From Hydractinia symbiolongicarpus (lineage: Eukaryota > Cnidaria > Hydrozoa > Anthoathecata > Hydractiniidae), in assembly GCF_029227915.1 (NCBI RefSeq), contig NC_079887.1, positions 6,324,001-6,388,000 on the forward strand: a DNA stretch of 64,000 bases, in the 5' to 3' direction. Of the stretch, positions 39,408 through 52,264 are shown one piece after another (the first letter of the stretch is position 1; each line of letters begins with the position of its first letter). The notes beneath the pieces were generated by a model, which saw only the letters and a program-made list of their open reading frames with translations, was not told the origin of the DNA and made no database searches. Position numbers and translations under genes: made by a program.

Positions 39408-41497
39408 TATACAGAAAAAAGCAAAACCGAATATGTGTTTCGATTGCGTGAGAGCGCATGTGAAAAAATAATATAAAAAACATAAACTTTATTTTTTTTC
39501 ATAATTTCTCTGCATAAAGTTAGAACTCTTTATGTTAATACAACATTGTCTAGATAAAAGACAATATTTTATATGACACACATATTCTTACCTAGCTACA
39601 ATTCTTTAATACATGGCAAAATACATATCATGAAAATTGATTTTTTGTTTGCTTGTTCGTTTGCTTCGCTGAAAAGAAGAAAGAAAAATTTCCCCTGCAT
39701 AGAGTCTTTAAATTCTGTCTAGCTATAAGGAATTTTGCAAGCAGAAAGAAATATTACGTATTGTAACATAAAAACACTTTAAAACATGCGTCCTTTCAAG
39801 TTATCATAAAATTGTTGGTTTTAAAATTATTTTTTTACTTCACTTCATTTTTTCTTCAAAAATTTCCGCAACAGATTCTTTCTTCATCTTAACTAAGAGC
39901 CATGCTTCGATAGAAACAGCTAAAGATAAAGGTCTTCCGTTTATACGCGAGAAAATAGTAGATGATTTTTTTATCCAGTGAAATGAGCAATTAGAATGAC
40001 TCGAATCCAGTGTGATAAAACTTAAGACCGTCGCCGCAACAAAAGGGTAAAACGACATATCACACTACTCCGTATGTGTGATTTAATAAACAAAAAAAAT
40101 GCTGCTGTAAAATAATAAAAAGAGTTGAGGTTGAACAATCTCCGTTTTTGTGTATGGACAGGTTGGTGATGACGTCATAGTTTGTGTCCCAAATAAGTGG
40201 AAATCCACCTAGTCTTCTTTAATATAAAGTTAAAGTACCTAATAATAAAACACAGAATATAAACAGCTAAAAGATAGTATCCATTTAGTTGTGTTTGCGC
40301 TCTCTCCGGCTTGCTTTGTTAAAATCAAAAGTGCCGAACTCCGAAAGAATAGAGATCCATTGCTATGAGAGATCAGTTCAACAAATTTAGTAAAGTAACA
40401 TGTCAATGAAGCTAAAGAAATAATTTGCATCGTAAGATCTGACAGGAATAACGAAAATATAGATGGGGCATTAGAGTTCTGTTTGTATTTTCTGAGTTGT
40501 ACAGACTGCTCCCGGTCTCAGTATAATCCCGTCGTTGCATGAAAAGTGAAACTTAGTGAAGTGATACATATACTTCCTGCCAATTAAGTGGGCTTTTTTG
40601 GCTAACCATTTTAGTAGTGATTTGATTCAATACAGAAAGATTGCGATGGTTATGTTTCAAATATAACAAGAAACCCAGGGGCTTTAGCAATCTCCACAAT
40701 GAAGACAGTATAACATGAGATATTTTTAAGAAAAATCTATCAAGGTGTTTTGGACTAAATTTTGCCTTTAAGGTGAAACTTCATTCTTTTTTATTTACAA
40801 ATTAAAAAAGGCTAAATAAATAAAAAACCTACAACGCTATTGAAATCTGTATCGCTGTTTCTTAAGCTAAACATGAACATTAAATGAAAGCCTACGCACG
40901 AAGTTGTGAATCTAATTAACTTTTTCACGTCATCTTTAATATTTTTTCTAAGTATAATCAACCCTCTCCCACGAATTCCTTTTATTTTAAGTGGGAGAAT
41001 ATATTTCATAGTGACGCTAAAACCATCATCAACAAAATATGCTTATTTAAAAGCGAAATAAACAAACCTTTTTTTTAAAAGATAAAGACAATGAGCATTA
41101 GGAGCTAAATAATTAGCGTCATTTATTTCTAACAGAAACACGTGAAGGGATTAAAATAAAAAGTGGCTAAGCACGTGAAAAAAATACACGGAGAATTGCC
41201 CGACAGTTGTTTTTAATATGATTATTGGTATAAATATAATGCGAATTTCGATTTAATAAACCCCCTGACTTCTAAGAAATCGCGGACAGGTCACAGAAAT
41301 TAAGCTACCATTTTGGACCGACAGACAAAGTACGGCTATTATCATAGAGAAATGCTTGGATAATGCAGTAAATATTGTTTATACTGTCTGCATTAAATAT
41401 TTTCTAAATTCATGAACGTTTAGCTTTAGGCTTTATCGACAGAGATTTCTATAACCTTCTATGAGAGTCTATGAGAGTCTCTTTGTTTTTGTTGTAT
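39408..41497. other. intergenic with small ORFs
   Basis: Contains a 72-codon minus-strand ORF (40058-39840) with a hydrophobic, signal-like N-terminus (MSFYPFVAATVLSF). It is possible as a small secreted protein but unsupported. A Helitron-like fragment in minus orientation (GACCGACAGACAAAGTACGG) lies at about 41318. Confidence 0.35.
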
Positions 41498-41527
41498 ATA
41501 ACAAAGTCAGTTAACTGACTTTGTTAT
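41498..41527. other. perfect 30-bp palindrome
   Basis: ATAACAAAGTCAGTT followed at once by its exact complement, with no loop. Just upstream is a tandem TCTATGAGAG pair at about 41457-41477. Confidence 0.85.
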
Positions 41528-41834
41528 GTCAATAAAGCCGGTATTGGATGGATATTTTTTACAAAGTGCTCTGTTGTGGAATACCGCTTTTTGTTACGTT
41601 TAAACGTTAGAGATAAGTTGCTGTATATACCTTTCTGTGCATCCGCAAAACCGGCTCTATAACCATTAGTCCTATAAGTGTTGAAGAAGAAAACATATAT
41701 CTGCATTTTTTAAAAATAAAAAAATGAGTAAGTAACGCAAAAACAAATTATTCTCCATCTAAACATGAATGGGATGAGGAAAGAGGTGAACAAAAAAAAT
41801 GTTAAACGATCGAGAAAAGAAAAATTGATAGAAA

Positions 41835-41882
41835 CCAGTCAAAAGCTCGTGGAAAAACTCCACGGGAATTTGTCATCGCTAC
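41835..41882 (-). mobile_element. Helitron-like 3' hairpin fragment
   Basis: CTCGTGGAAAAACTCCACGG matches the terminal hairpin of the 35.4-kb family in minus orientation. It is a fragment only, with a degenerate CCAGTC end. Confidence 0.5.
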
Positions 41883-42655
41883 TCGGAGCTACGATTTGGC
41901 CAACTAACTTCTTTCTTCGTTTCTCTCTTTAATTGTGGTGCTATCTTTTTGTTGAATAAACAGCTTCCACTTTCTAGCAAGACAACGCGATATTTATAGC
42001 CTTAAGTTAATTTACCATGATCAACATGGATTTGGGAAGTTACCCTCGATACTCTGTTGATAATAAAAATCACACACTCGAAATATAAAAAAATATTTGG
42101 ACGTTTTTTAATGAACAACAAATACATTGTCCACGGATTTATGTTTTTTTAAGTTTCTTACAGATTCTTTTTATTTTTTACGTGCTTGCTGCTCTGTTCT
42201 TTTAGATAAAAAGCCAATTCTGCGTTTTTGGATTGTGCGCCAATCACAATCCATTCTATTTTTGTCGTTGTATAAGACTAATTCCTGGAAGCGGAAAAGT
42301 CTCAAAAATTAATACTGTTTTTTATAGTGTCTGTTGTGTGTCTTGCTTATTTTTTTATTTGTCCACTTCAAGCTGGCTGCCGCTATTAAGTTGCTTCATT
42401 TCGGTCACATGAATAAGCCACATGAATAAGCGTGTAAATTATATGTTTCAACGACTACTATCTCTCTCTACTGTTAATTTCAATGACTTTTTATTTACAT
42501 TATTTTTTCTGTTTGGCTATCCTATTTGTTTACCGAAACGATTCTAGTTCAAGTGCTATATTTGCATCATGCGCTTCGTAAAGCGATCGAATAATTTTAT
42601 ACACCTCTAAATTACTTAAACGACATTTGCCACGGCACAGTTAGCTAACCATTTA

Positions 42656-42684
42656 CAAGGAGTATTAACATTAAAAACTCCTTG
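42656..42684. other. short inverted repeat
   Basis: CAAGGAGT and ACTCCTTG separated by 13 bases. Confidence 0.6.
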
Positions 42685-43099
42685 TTTTTTCTATGTTCAA
42701 ATCTCTATCTTGGTCTTGAGTTCAAATACGTTTCACAGTGGCCTAGGATTCGTAATCTTTGCTGTGGTAAGGTTTAAAAACGTCAGTTTATCAACATTAT
42801 TTAAGTATTATGGCGCATTTTTACTTCAAAGTGCTATTTGTAAGTAGAATACAGGGCCTAGGAGTTTTATCAAACAGATTTGAGCATATTGCCGACCCCA
42901 AAGTTTCTTTCTTTTTTAGCCGCTCTGTAAAAATGTGTTTGGGGACAAGAGAACATGGGGACTGTGTTAGCAGTGTTTTCGAATTTTAACAGGAATAAAC
43001 AGACTTTGGACTTCTACTCATGCGAACTATGTAAAAACCGAAAAATATGTCAAAAAGTTTTATTTGACTGTCGGAAACTTCAAACAAAACATAAGTGAA

Positions 43100-43132
43100 C
43101 TTATGTCAGCACATAAACAGTGCTGACATAAG
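43100..43132. other. 13-bp perfect hairpin
   Basis: CTTATGTCAGCAC, a seven-base loop and the exact inverse. Confidence 0.8.
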
Positions 43133-43712
43133 CAAAAATTTAGTGTTTCCATTTTGTTGCATTTATAATGTACTATAAATGTGTCAAGCTTGATTCAATT
43201 TGACAAAGCCTGTCAAAAGTTGTGATCATAATATCTTCGAAATACCCCGGACCAAATAGGGTTAACTTAATTTTGAATTCAAAAATTTAGGAAAATTAAA
43301 AAAAAAATTTTAACAATTAGACTGCAGTCGACCATTTAAGGCAATATTGTAAATGGCCTGAAACTTTTTTGTAAACTACATTCTCATAAGAAAAATCCCA
43401 GAGAGAAGAATTTTATTTGACTGCATCTTTTTTGTATTATATTTTCTTCATCATGGCTCCATAAACTTTGCTTGAGTTAATTAGATCTCAATGTGAATTT
43501 GATTGACTTTTATACAACATAATTTCTCGAAAGTCACACTTATTTTGAATCAGGAGTTTCAAATGTTTTTTTAGAATTTCTGTGATTCTGTCATGACTCT
43601 CTATGGCAACATTAAAAATAACACTTCCTTTCTTTTTATAAAAAGTGCAATTAGACAGACTGTACGATTTTGTGTAAGAAAAGGTGGAGTCGAACGATTT
43701 GATTTATTCAAC

Positions 43713-43749
43713 ATATAAATGTGTCATGTGTTACATGACACATTTATAT
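43713..43749. other. 17-bp perfect hairpin, three-base loop
   Basis: ATATAAATGTGTCATGT, loop GTT, then the exact inverse. It is shorter than a typical microRNA precursor. Confidence 0.85.
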
Positions 43750-46700
43750 CTTGAATAACCCTTTATTATGGAGATTTGATTTGGAATGTATAATCATTTT
43801 TGCCTCCATTTTTTTAATTGACATCAATGATGCAATTAAAAATTATCCTCATGAGCTCCTAAAGCTTGCCGTATATAAATTATGATTTTGGAAACCCATT
43901 GTTATTTTAAAAGATTTTCATAAAATATTTGATTATGTAAGAGAAGTGTAAGTGGTATTGATAGATTTTATTTGGAAACTATTAATTCTTAACATAAATA
44001 AACCTAAATATATATTGGGATGTTCCATCGGATATAAGGAGTCCCTAAAAGAGGATCGACCTCAATATGTTCACAAAAACTACGAACAATCTTTACTTGA
44101 TACTTCAACATGGTGGTAAAAATGTGATGTCAAATCTCTCACTTGGTATCAAAATATATTGACGTATACGACTATTTTTATATGTTTTCTCAGAAAGCCC
44201 TCGCCGGCATCAGGGTCAACATGTTCACAGCTCTAAATTTGAACTAAATGTAACAATAAAAGCGTGGCAATAGAACCACAAATAGACTCTTCCACCAGTA
44301 CTGAGAAGTTGCGAAACGATGTTGGGGAGGGATCACGAAACATCAAATGTTCAAGAACGGCAGTGGCGTGAGACCAAGTTTAACGCGTTTACCTGTAAGT
44401 GCAGAACTACCTAGTTGCTCAGACATACGGGCTTAAAAAGTAGCGTTTAGTTTTGCTACAATAAGCGGCGTTGCAGCCACTACACATTTGAAACAGTAAT
44501 CAAGTGCGGAGCGTAATAATTTTGGGTATTCTGTCCTTAATGCCGCTACTTAGCCTTCTTTTGGAAGAAAATATAGATTTATCACCACAATGTGGCGATT
44601 TCTGCTTAAACAAGTGGTGCAAACTTCTTTGGAGCAAGATACACTGGTCCCTTAGGTTCTTAATTTCTGCTCTTAAAGATTTTGAGACAGGGTTAAAAAA
44701 CCTATCCAAATTTAAGGGAAAATGACAGAAAGTTTCCGGAGATATTTGGACATTCATAATCTATTGTACATCTTGCATACCTTGTTTTTAACTTTCTAAT
44801 AAAATAAACTTTAAACCTTTTGAACTAGCTAGCTATATCTTTCGAAATTTTGCATAGAAACATATGAATTTATTGTACATAAAGCCAGTTTAAGCAACAT
44901 CAATGACTTTAAAATCATTTTAGAGGTATTAATTACCTTCTTTAAAATAGTGACAGGATTTTTAGATTATTTAAATTTTAGATACACTGATATATAATTC
45001 ATTTTAGAGATTGTAGCTTATTTTACCGCTAAAAAGAATACTAAAGAGAAATTTTTTTTTTAGAAAATAAAAATAAAGAGCAAATTCATCTAAAAAATTA
45101 ATTATTTAAAAACAGGTTGTCCACACATCTATATGGTTCTGAAATGTGTAAAATTTTTTGCACCTTGACCTTTCGAGTGTCAGTTTATAAAACGGAATTC
45201 TCTAGAAATTGCGGAGATTGAGCTTATTAAATCCTTTTGTAGCCCTTTTAATAATTCGACTGTATGACAAGCTAATTTTGTAAATAATGCAAGTAAACAA
45301 ACCATATATCACTACTCAGCTGCAAATTAAAAACTTGCTCATAACTAATCACGTTTTCATGTTACTCGGTAATTTGGTATGTATATTTCGCAGAACCAAA
45401 ATGGATATGGAAATAGGAGTATCGAAAGTTATGATTTTATCACAAAGAAATTTCAGGTAAAATTTTAAAAGAAACGGATAGTTTAGATAGCGTTGTGAAT
45501 ATTTGGAATATTCCCGTTGTTTTTTTAGGGGAATTTTAAGGAGAAAATACTCTGCGTTTCCACCCTTGTTAGAAGATTCAGCACATCATTGGTATAGGTT
45601 ATCTAACATTTAAAAGTAACACCTCGTTTTTGCATAAGTTTTTGTGCCGATTTCTATCTAATTCTCGTACATTGTAGTTTTAAATGTTTAAAAATGTTTT
45701 GGGTGCTATGCCTCGGGCGTTTGAAAAATATTTTAACCAAAATTTTCCTAAATTTTCCCCACGAAATAGAACACAACTTCACGAAATAGAACACAACCGC
45801 TGAGAAAATGTAGTTGTTTAGACCAGTTTTTTTGTTAAAAAAAACAGCTTCGAATCAAGCACGCTGTTTAAAATAAAAAATACGCTTTTATTTTCTCGTT
45901 TTCATGTCCTTTTGACCTTAATAATGAGTTGTTTTTTTTCATTTAGTAATTTTTCAAACTAGAATACCCTGGCAGCCATCCTCGTTCCCAGGGCATTATG
46001 CTTTGTTAGGCCACTTCGTAGCAAGTGCTCATGGGCCACAAGAACCCAGGGACAAGGTTGCCTGGCAACGAGAATAACAATATGCGAATTGTTAATGTAA
46101 CACAAAACACTCACATGTTGCCAAGTTGCATTAAAATAAAAACAATGAGCGAACTCGTAAACATTCTTATTGAATTGAAGTAAATTAACATATCTACTAA
46201 TTACATATCCTTTGCTGTTGAGTCATTAAAGCGATACAATGATTGTTACTACCATCTTGGATGTTTTTCTTACTAGTTTTTAATAAGTGAAACAATTACA
46301 GTAATGTTAATCATCAAAGGGGGAGAGCTTTATATGCTAAAAAATTGCATAACAGCTCATGATCTAATGCAAAATTTGATCAAATTTTGTATGCAGTTGA
46401 TCAACAGCAGGAAGTTGGAACAGTTGTCGATTAGCTAGCATCAAAAATAAACATTGACAAATCAAAATAGCCTATAATAAAAAACGAAACTACATGAAAG
46501 AGAAGGAATAAGTTGTAGACACAAAATGTTAAAACACAGTTCCAAGTAAGTATCGTCTCTTTCTCTATTTATTTAAAAAAGAAGAAAAAATAAATCTAAA
46601 CACGATATGAATTTAATATTTAGTTCAAGTTTAAGCGATATGTCAAGTAAAATCTAAGATAAAGCAGACATAAAAATAATTGACTGAATATGTTGCAAAA

Positions 46701-48158
46701 GTGAGGCTTTGAAGAATTTTGTTTCTGTAAAAGTCTGATTGCATAAACAATATATAATTATAGGAATTATATATTTTTTATATATAATTAAATATTTTTC
46801 AAGAAGATAAACTAAATATACAAGAAAATTCAATGACGCATCTTGTTCAGTTAGTCATGCAAGGGTATAATAATGCGAATGGATTTTATCATCAGCTACC
46901 AATGATTTCTTACAAATGCTACATAAAAACCCGATGCCAACTTCGCGTATTGTTTACCATAGGACACGGCTTCATGTGGGACGATCGAGCGATTTTTTTA
47001 AGGCTTAGCCTATATTCCAATACCACTGCGCACTAAAAAAGCGCCACTTTAAAAAAAAGGAAATTTACGTCTTTGGCTAGAAATATATAGAGTGTAGGAA
47101 ATATAAACAAAAGTATAATAGATACGGTATCTTATGCATATCTATATTTACAAAAAAAATCGGCAATTATTCGTTTATTTTTGCCAAGATTTTTATTCAC
47201 GCAAATATCTTAGAATTGTAGGTGATGGCTTGTGATTAATATATCTTTTTTTATTGCAGTTGATTGTATTAATTAGTTCAACCTCACTAAGAAATCATGT
47301 CGTAAATTTTAACTACTTCACTTGTCATGGTGAAGCATGTAATTTCTCTTTTTAGGTTATAATATGCTGATCGAATTGAATATTTAAGATATAGTTGGTA
47401 AAATCTATAAAATGATATAAATTGAGATGTACAGATAAGATTTAGCGAATTTAACATTTCTTGATGAAATTAGAACATGCATGCAAATTTTATTAACACG
47501 TTCGCAGATTTTTTATTACGTGTTTTTCATCGACCGTCTATTTTCAGCCGATCACGTGTGCCTGAAGCATGCAGCGTTTTATATTTTCGAAAAACCATTG
47601 CACAACAGTTTAGATGCAACCGTGGTAAGATAAATGTTCTGGCCCAGATCATAGTTCCTAATAGCCCGAGACTCACTGTTAATTTCATTTGCACAATAGT
47701 TTAGATGCGAGACTCACTGTTAATTTCGGGCGGTTAAGAGCAAAAGCTAAATAAGAAACTTTTATGTTATGATTATACATGGAATAATCACATAGATGAA
47801 AGTTTATGGTAAATACATCGCTTTTATTACAATTGTATTGTTCAGCCTTACTAAGAAATTACGTCGTTAATTTAAATTACTTCACTTGTCACCATGCAAC
47901 ACTTCAAGGTTAAAATGTGGTGAACAGATTGCATATTTGCTGTTGGAATACATTTCTACGCGTGATTAAACATAATCTTAGTCAAAACAGACTGATAATT
48001 AAAGCGATGAATCGGTTAACTAATTCCTTTTAACATAAGTTTAACATATTCACAAATTCTTTAGAACGTGTTCTTTAAAAATTATAAGGTGATTTAAATG
48101 AATCCTGTACATTTTATTTTATAGTTAACATATATTATGTTTATTTTAAACTTTCTAG
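43750..48158. other. intergenic, no confident gene
   Basis: An 85-codon minus-strand ORF (44757-44500) has a somewhat protein-like Lys/Arg/Ser composition but no match. A GGGCCACAAGAACCCAGGGA block near 46027 is related to one near 5696. CAAAATTTGATCAAATTTTG (about 46370-46390) is a palindrome. Segments near 47255-47390 and 47840-47940 resemble each other (TCACTAAGAAAT, ACTTCACTTGTCA), indicating an old duplication. A 75-codon ORF at 47477-47704 has a possible donor near 47620. Confidence 0.35.
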
Positions 48159-48861
48159 ACCAATATCCAGAACAGGTCGACGACGATCGTCTTTGGATAC
48201 AACCTTATTTCATTTTGACGGCATCCAAGTACCTAGCGTTTACATGACTGCTTTTAAACGCATTCACATGAAGCAAATCTTACAATTAAAAGGGGAGTTT
48301 CATAAAATCGTCCTATCTGCTGTGTCTGGCTTGCCTATATCAAACTTTACCCCATATACATTTTGCACAAAGAGTGCTTGGACATTGGAGCAGTTCAATA
48401 ATTCGTCCCTAGGCAAGACCATCATACGAAAATGCTCAGGTCCGATCAAGAAAATACAACTGGGTATATTCGAGATTCATACAAAAGTTTTATGGACAGA
48501 TAAATATAAGTCTGTATCAGATATGTCAGGAATAGAAGACGACGTACCAGAAAAGATTTTATGCTTTCTAAAAAGGTCTCACACATCTGTGAGTTTGGAT
48601 TACGTCGCTCAGCAAGCTAATAATTTGATTGAAAAGATGAAAGTCATTTCAAGAGGTGAACTGCAAGGATTTTGCGTTTATAAGAACTTGTTTACGCGAC
48701 ACCGCGAAGCTCCCTTTCAAGACTTTGTTATTGAGTATTATGTCAAGATGAACACAGGTAAGAGATTTTTGACGGATATCGAAGAGTTTTGTAGCGAAGC
48801 TACGGATATCGAACTTACTTGTGGAGTGTTCCAGCACCATGATGTTGTTGCAGCTATATAA
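48159..48861 (+). CDS. unrecognised protein, coding exon (possibly 3' exon)
   Basis: An open frame runs from a possible acceptor (ACTTTCTAG before 48159) to TAA at 48859-48861. It encodes about 234 residues from the acceptor, or 206 from the first in-frame ATG at 48244. It is mixed polar and hydrophobic with normal protein composition (QILQLKGEFHKIVLSAVSG, CFLKRSHTSVSLDYVAQQAN, EAPFQDFVIEYYVKMN). No signal peptide, transmembrane segment or known motif was recognised. The first 90 bases are also open in another frame (DQYPEQVDDDRLWIQPYF), so the true frame at the 5' edge is uncertain. An AATAAA lies about 60 bases after the stop. It may be an intronless gene or the last exon of a gene whose earlier exons I did not find. 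Confidence 0.6.
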
Positions 48862-50158
48862 AAAAAGAAAATGGTCATAAAAATATTTTACGTATTATAA
48901 TATTTGAGGAAACACTACAAGAAAATAAAAGTTTTTTCTTAAATTTTTGCCTGTCTTTAAAAATGCTTATTTTTCCTTCGACTAAATTCAACCATGAGTT
49001 AAAGAACAACAAGTTGTTATATTAAAGATGTATTATGCTTAGTTGACATGATAGCATCAAATGTACTTTCTTTTCCAATAAAAGGCGACAATATAAACTT
49101 TTTAAGACTGATGGAGGAAATTTTCCTAGTAGAAATAGGGCTAAAAAATAGTTAAAGGTTGATAGATACCAATACTATTTGATGTTAATAATGACAAGTT
49201 AAGTAGTTCAAATTCACCATATTATCTGATGTTAATAGTGTATAGCAATAGCATTCTACATTGCGAATAAAACATGCAGAATACTTGTAATTTATCTAGT
49301 TATTTTTGTACATACTTTTTCTTCTTAAAAAAAGTATTTCTTTTCGTAATTGTCGTTATTTAAGTAATAATTAGTATTTTGCATGTATTCCTAGGTATAT
49401 ACGAATGTCAGCAGATATTCTAAAACTTTTTTGCGGTGAAAGCTTGCCGCTAGTATGGATATAAGGTATTGTGCTGGAACATCAACGTAAAGCACTGAGG
49501 CCATGTTGCAATTTCTTTATACGCATGCAATGTACTTTTGTTTCAGCAGTGGCGCCGGCATACCTACCTCATTTTTTCATGCAATGCATCGAAAAACGCT
49601 TTTTTCAGTGCTGCATGTATCATGCAGCAGAAATTTTTAAATTCTATAAAGTTTTGCGCCCTTTTAATTCACCAATCAAAAGCGCAGAACATTTAATAGA
49701 ATAGAAAGACACCAGCTAAAAGAAACAGGCAATATAGTTAGTGAGAAACACGAGTTTAATTTATACTTTGTAAAAAAAAATTGTTTATTCCGCAAAAAAA
49801 AGAGGTGACACGTAGGCGATATGAAATCCATGTCAGTATGAAATTTCATTTCTGTATTAGGGCATCCATAAAGTACGTAGCTACGGACAAAATTAATTAA
49901 TTTTTGAGCCCCCTCTATATAAAGGACGGGCGAACCCGTGAATTTATCCACGATATATTAATAATGGACGTATTTTGTATGTCTGTCCGCAATAAATAAA
50001 TATTATAAGAAACTTAATAAACAAACGAAGTAAAATAAAATAAATAAATTACGTCATATTCATGTTAAATTAACTCTTATTCTTTGTTTTTCCCTCTGTG
50101 GGTCATGCATTATTTACCGTTTAAATGAGAGAGAGTTCATTCATTCCTGAAAAACAAA
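48862..50158. other. intergenic with Helitron-like fragment
   Basis: At about 49914-49995, a Helitron-like 3' hairpin (GGACGGGCGAACCCGTGAAT) lacking the CTAG is followed directly by a unit start (TATATTAATAATGGACGTAT) and TGTATGTCTGTC. Nothing else was resolved. Confidence 0.5.
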
Positions 50159-50391
50159 ATGGCGGACGGAAGGAATTCTGCAGTGCTGCTTATGTTGCTG
50201 AACAAACTCGTCGATTCAGACGATGAAAAACCAACCCGCGAAAAAACAAGAGAGTGGATAAAGAGGATGGAACAAAATGAATATTTTATTAATATCATTA
50301 AAGAATTTAAGAATTAAAGATCGAAGACAGATTCGGATTTAGTGAAATGATTCCAATTTCGATTTCCTCCTTAATGAAATATTCCATCTGA
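50159..50391 (+). pseudogene. PIF/Harbinger-like transposase N-terminal relic
   Basis: An ATG-initiated 52-residue frame (50159-50317) contains KPTREKTREWIKRMEQNEYF and ends IIKEFKN. After a one-base shift the next frame reads IEDRFGFSEMIPISISSL up to TGA at 50389-50391. Together this resembles the N-terminal region of Harbinger-type (HARBI1-like) transposases (RxWI..R, I.DR.GF.EM). The nuclease domain is missing. Repeated TTCATCCAACAT words follow at 50530-50665. Confidence 0.55.
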
Positions 50392-50529
50392 TATCAAACT
50401 AAAAACATTCCATCCAAAAATGTTTGAAATTTGCGGGATTTTTATATGCTGGATGAAAAGTACCACCAAACCAATCCAACATGAAAATTCACGCAACTTA
50501 GATGGAGAATTTCTTTGATCTTGCCGAAA

Positions 50530-50663
50530 ATGTTGGATGAAATGTTTGACGGCGATCACTTCATCCAACATTGTCCAACAATTTTTTTTTCTTTTTTGAA
50601 AATTTCAAATTTTTTAAAATTTTGAAGTGACTCAAACCAGTCCAACATTTCATCCAACATCAT
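50530..50663. repeat. inverted and direct TTCATCCAACAT repeats
   Basis: ATGTTGGATGAA (50530-50541) and its exact inverse (50560-50571) form a 12-bp stem. Further CATCCAACAT and TCCAACATTT copies lie at about 50641-50662. This is a probable degenerate MITE end next to the Harbinger relic. Confidence 0.55.
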
Positions 50664-50671
50664 AAAAATTG

Positions 50672-52038
50672 CATGTTTAAAGCGAACATGTTGACGAAAG
50701 GAAAAAAAGTTTACGATTAATTTCATTAATAAACTAGTTATCGCACTGAAGCTTCATACAATATGACATCTATTTTTCTTGTTCTGAAATTTTTTTTTAA
50801 TTTTTCTCGCGTAAAGTCCCGAAAAAAAGAATATCAGAATTTGAAAAATATATGCCATATTGTATTTTGTACCTTGCAATAACTGGTACTTATATCTCAT
50901 CACCGAAAGCATCATTTATATTTTTGCTTTGAATGTTTTTTGTTTGTTTACCTGTAAGACTTTACATTTGTCCCTCTTCTAGTAACTATAGTATAGCGGT
51001 TTAACAACCACTCCAGGAAATGATGATGTAGTTTTCCTCCTGTGTTGATGATGTCATCAATATTAGAGAATATTACAATAGACAATCTCGAGTGTCGTAA
51101 GTCTACTAGTGAAAGTTTTGAGAGTTATATTTTTGTGATGCATGTAAACAGAGAAGTTTGTACAGCTTTCCCTTGGGCACACTGCGATAAACATGAATAC
51201 AAATACTACCCATAAAACTTTCTGGTTCCATTAATTGGATATGGCTTTCATTAAAAAATGGACATAGTTTAAATTACCATTTAGAATTTTTAAGTTCATG
51301 GTTATTCTAAAGGATGTTTCATCCTTTTTTCTGAGAGAAATAGATCATATAAAACTGGCAGACCTCATGTTTAGTCGGTCAATAACTTCTTCGTGTACGC
51401 GGTTCTGTACTTCTAAAATTGTTCTTCTTTTTTAAAAAAAATTGTTCCCTAAACGTCTCTTGAGGTTCAATCAAGTGCTATTTTAAGTGTCTTTTAGATA
51501 GTGTTGTTGGATGCCAATCCTTGTTTACAAATTTTTGCAGAAAAACATTTTCACGACTCCTAATTTTTTGAAGTTTAGCGTTTTTCTAAGTTCAATGAAT
51601 TGGCCGGGAAGTTACTTTCGCTGATGATCCCAAATTAAATATCACTATCAGGGAAAAGAGGGTGTGCCTTGCCCCACATTTTATAATTTAGTTTATCAGA
51701 AATGACAGGAAACAGACAAAAAGGCTAGAAAGTGATACAAATTCTTCCGAGTCCTAAATAGAAAAAAAAATTCAACTCGACTCTAAACTCGCACTAAATT
51801 AGCAACTTGAACATTCAAAGCAACTCCAGAAAATTGCATCAACACGTTGGTTTTATACACCACATCGTAAAGTTATTGTACAACTTGTGAATTCCAACTT
51901 ATCTTTGTATAAGTACAGATGTAAAAGTTTGCATCAACATAATGAACTATTTCCCACTGCAACTAGTTTAGAAGTAGAATGTTTTGATATCTTGTTTGAG
52001 TTTTTAGATCTAGGAGAATATTGTATCAATATAAAGTT
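50672..52038. other. intergenic, nothing resolved
   Basis: AT-rich sequence without recognisable exons. Confidence 0.35.
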
Positions 52039-52200
52039 CTATGAAACATCAAAAAGTTTTTTAATTTCTTCATTCTCGTTAATAATTACAGTTGACTGTC
52101 CCAACAATTCTTCCTTACTTACAGCGCTGCTGCTTCCACTCGTATTCACTTTATTGCGTGTCTCGCTTAATTTTGTGTCTGGCCCTTTCATTGAAAACAT
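52039..52200 (-). CDS. possible small exon or ORF, 53 residues
   Basis: An ATG-started minus-strand frame begins MFSMKGPDTKLSETRNKVN and continues with Ser/Thr/Glu/Lys-rich sequence to KKLFDVS. Its polar, low-bias composition is more protein-like than the 125-codon plus-strand frame (51887-52264) that overlaps it. There is no family match. It could be a first exon of a minus-strand gene. Confidence 0.3.
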   Translation of the reverse strand: MFSMKGPDTKLSETRNKVNTSGSSSAVSKEELLGQSTVIINENEEIKKLFDVS

Positions 52201-52264
52201 CGCATGTCCAATGGAAAATCAGTGCCAAAGCAGTAACGATTTTCTGTTTGCTTTTTGCAATTGA

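Noticed and set aside
43713-43749. microRNA precursor
   Set aside because: The stem is only 17 bp with a three-base loop. A typical animal precursor needs a longer imperfect stem.
51887-52264. 125-codon plus-strand ORF as a gene
   Set aside because: It has no motif and a composition typical of chance AT-rich frames. The minus strand over the same bases looks more protein-like.
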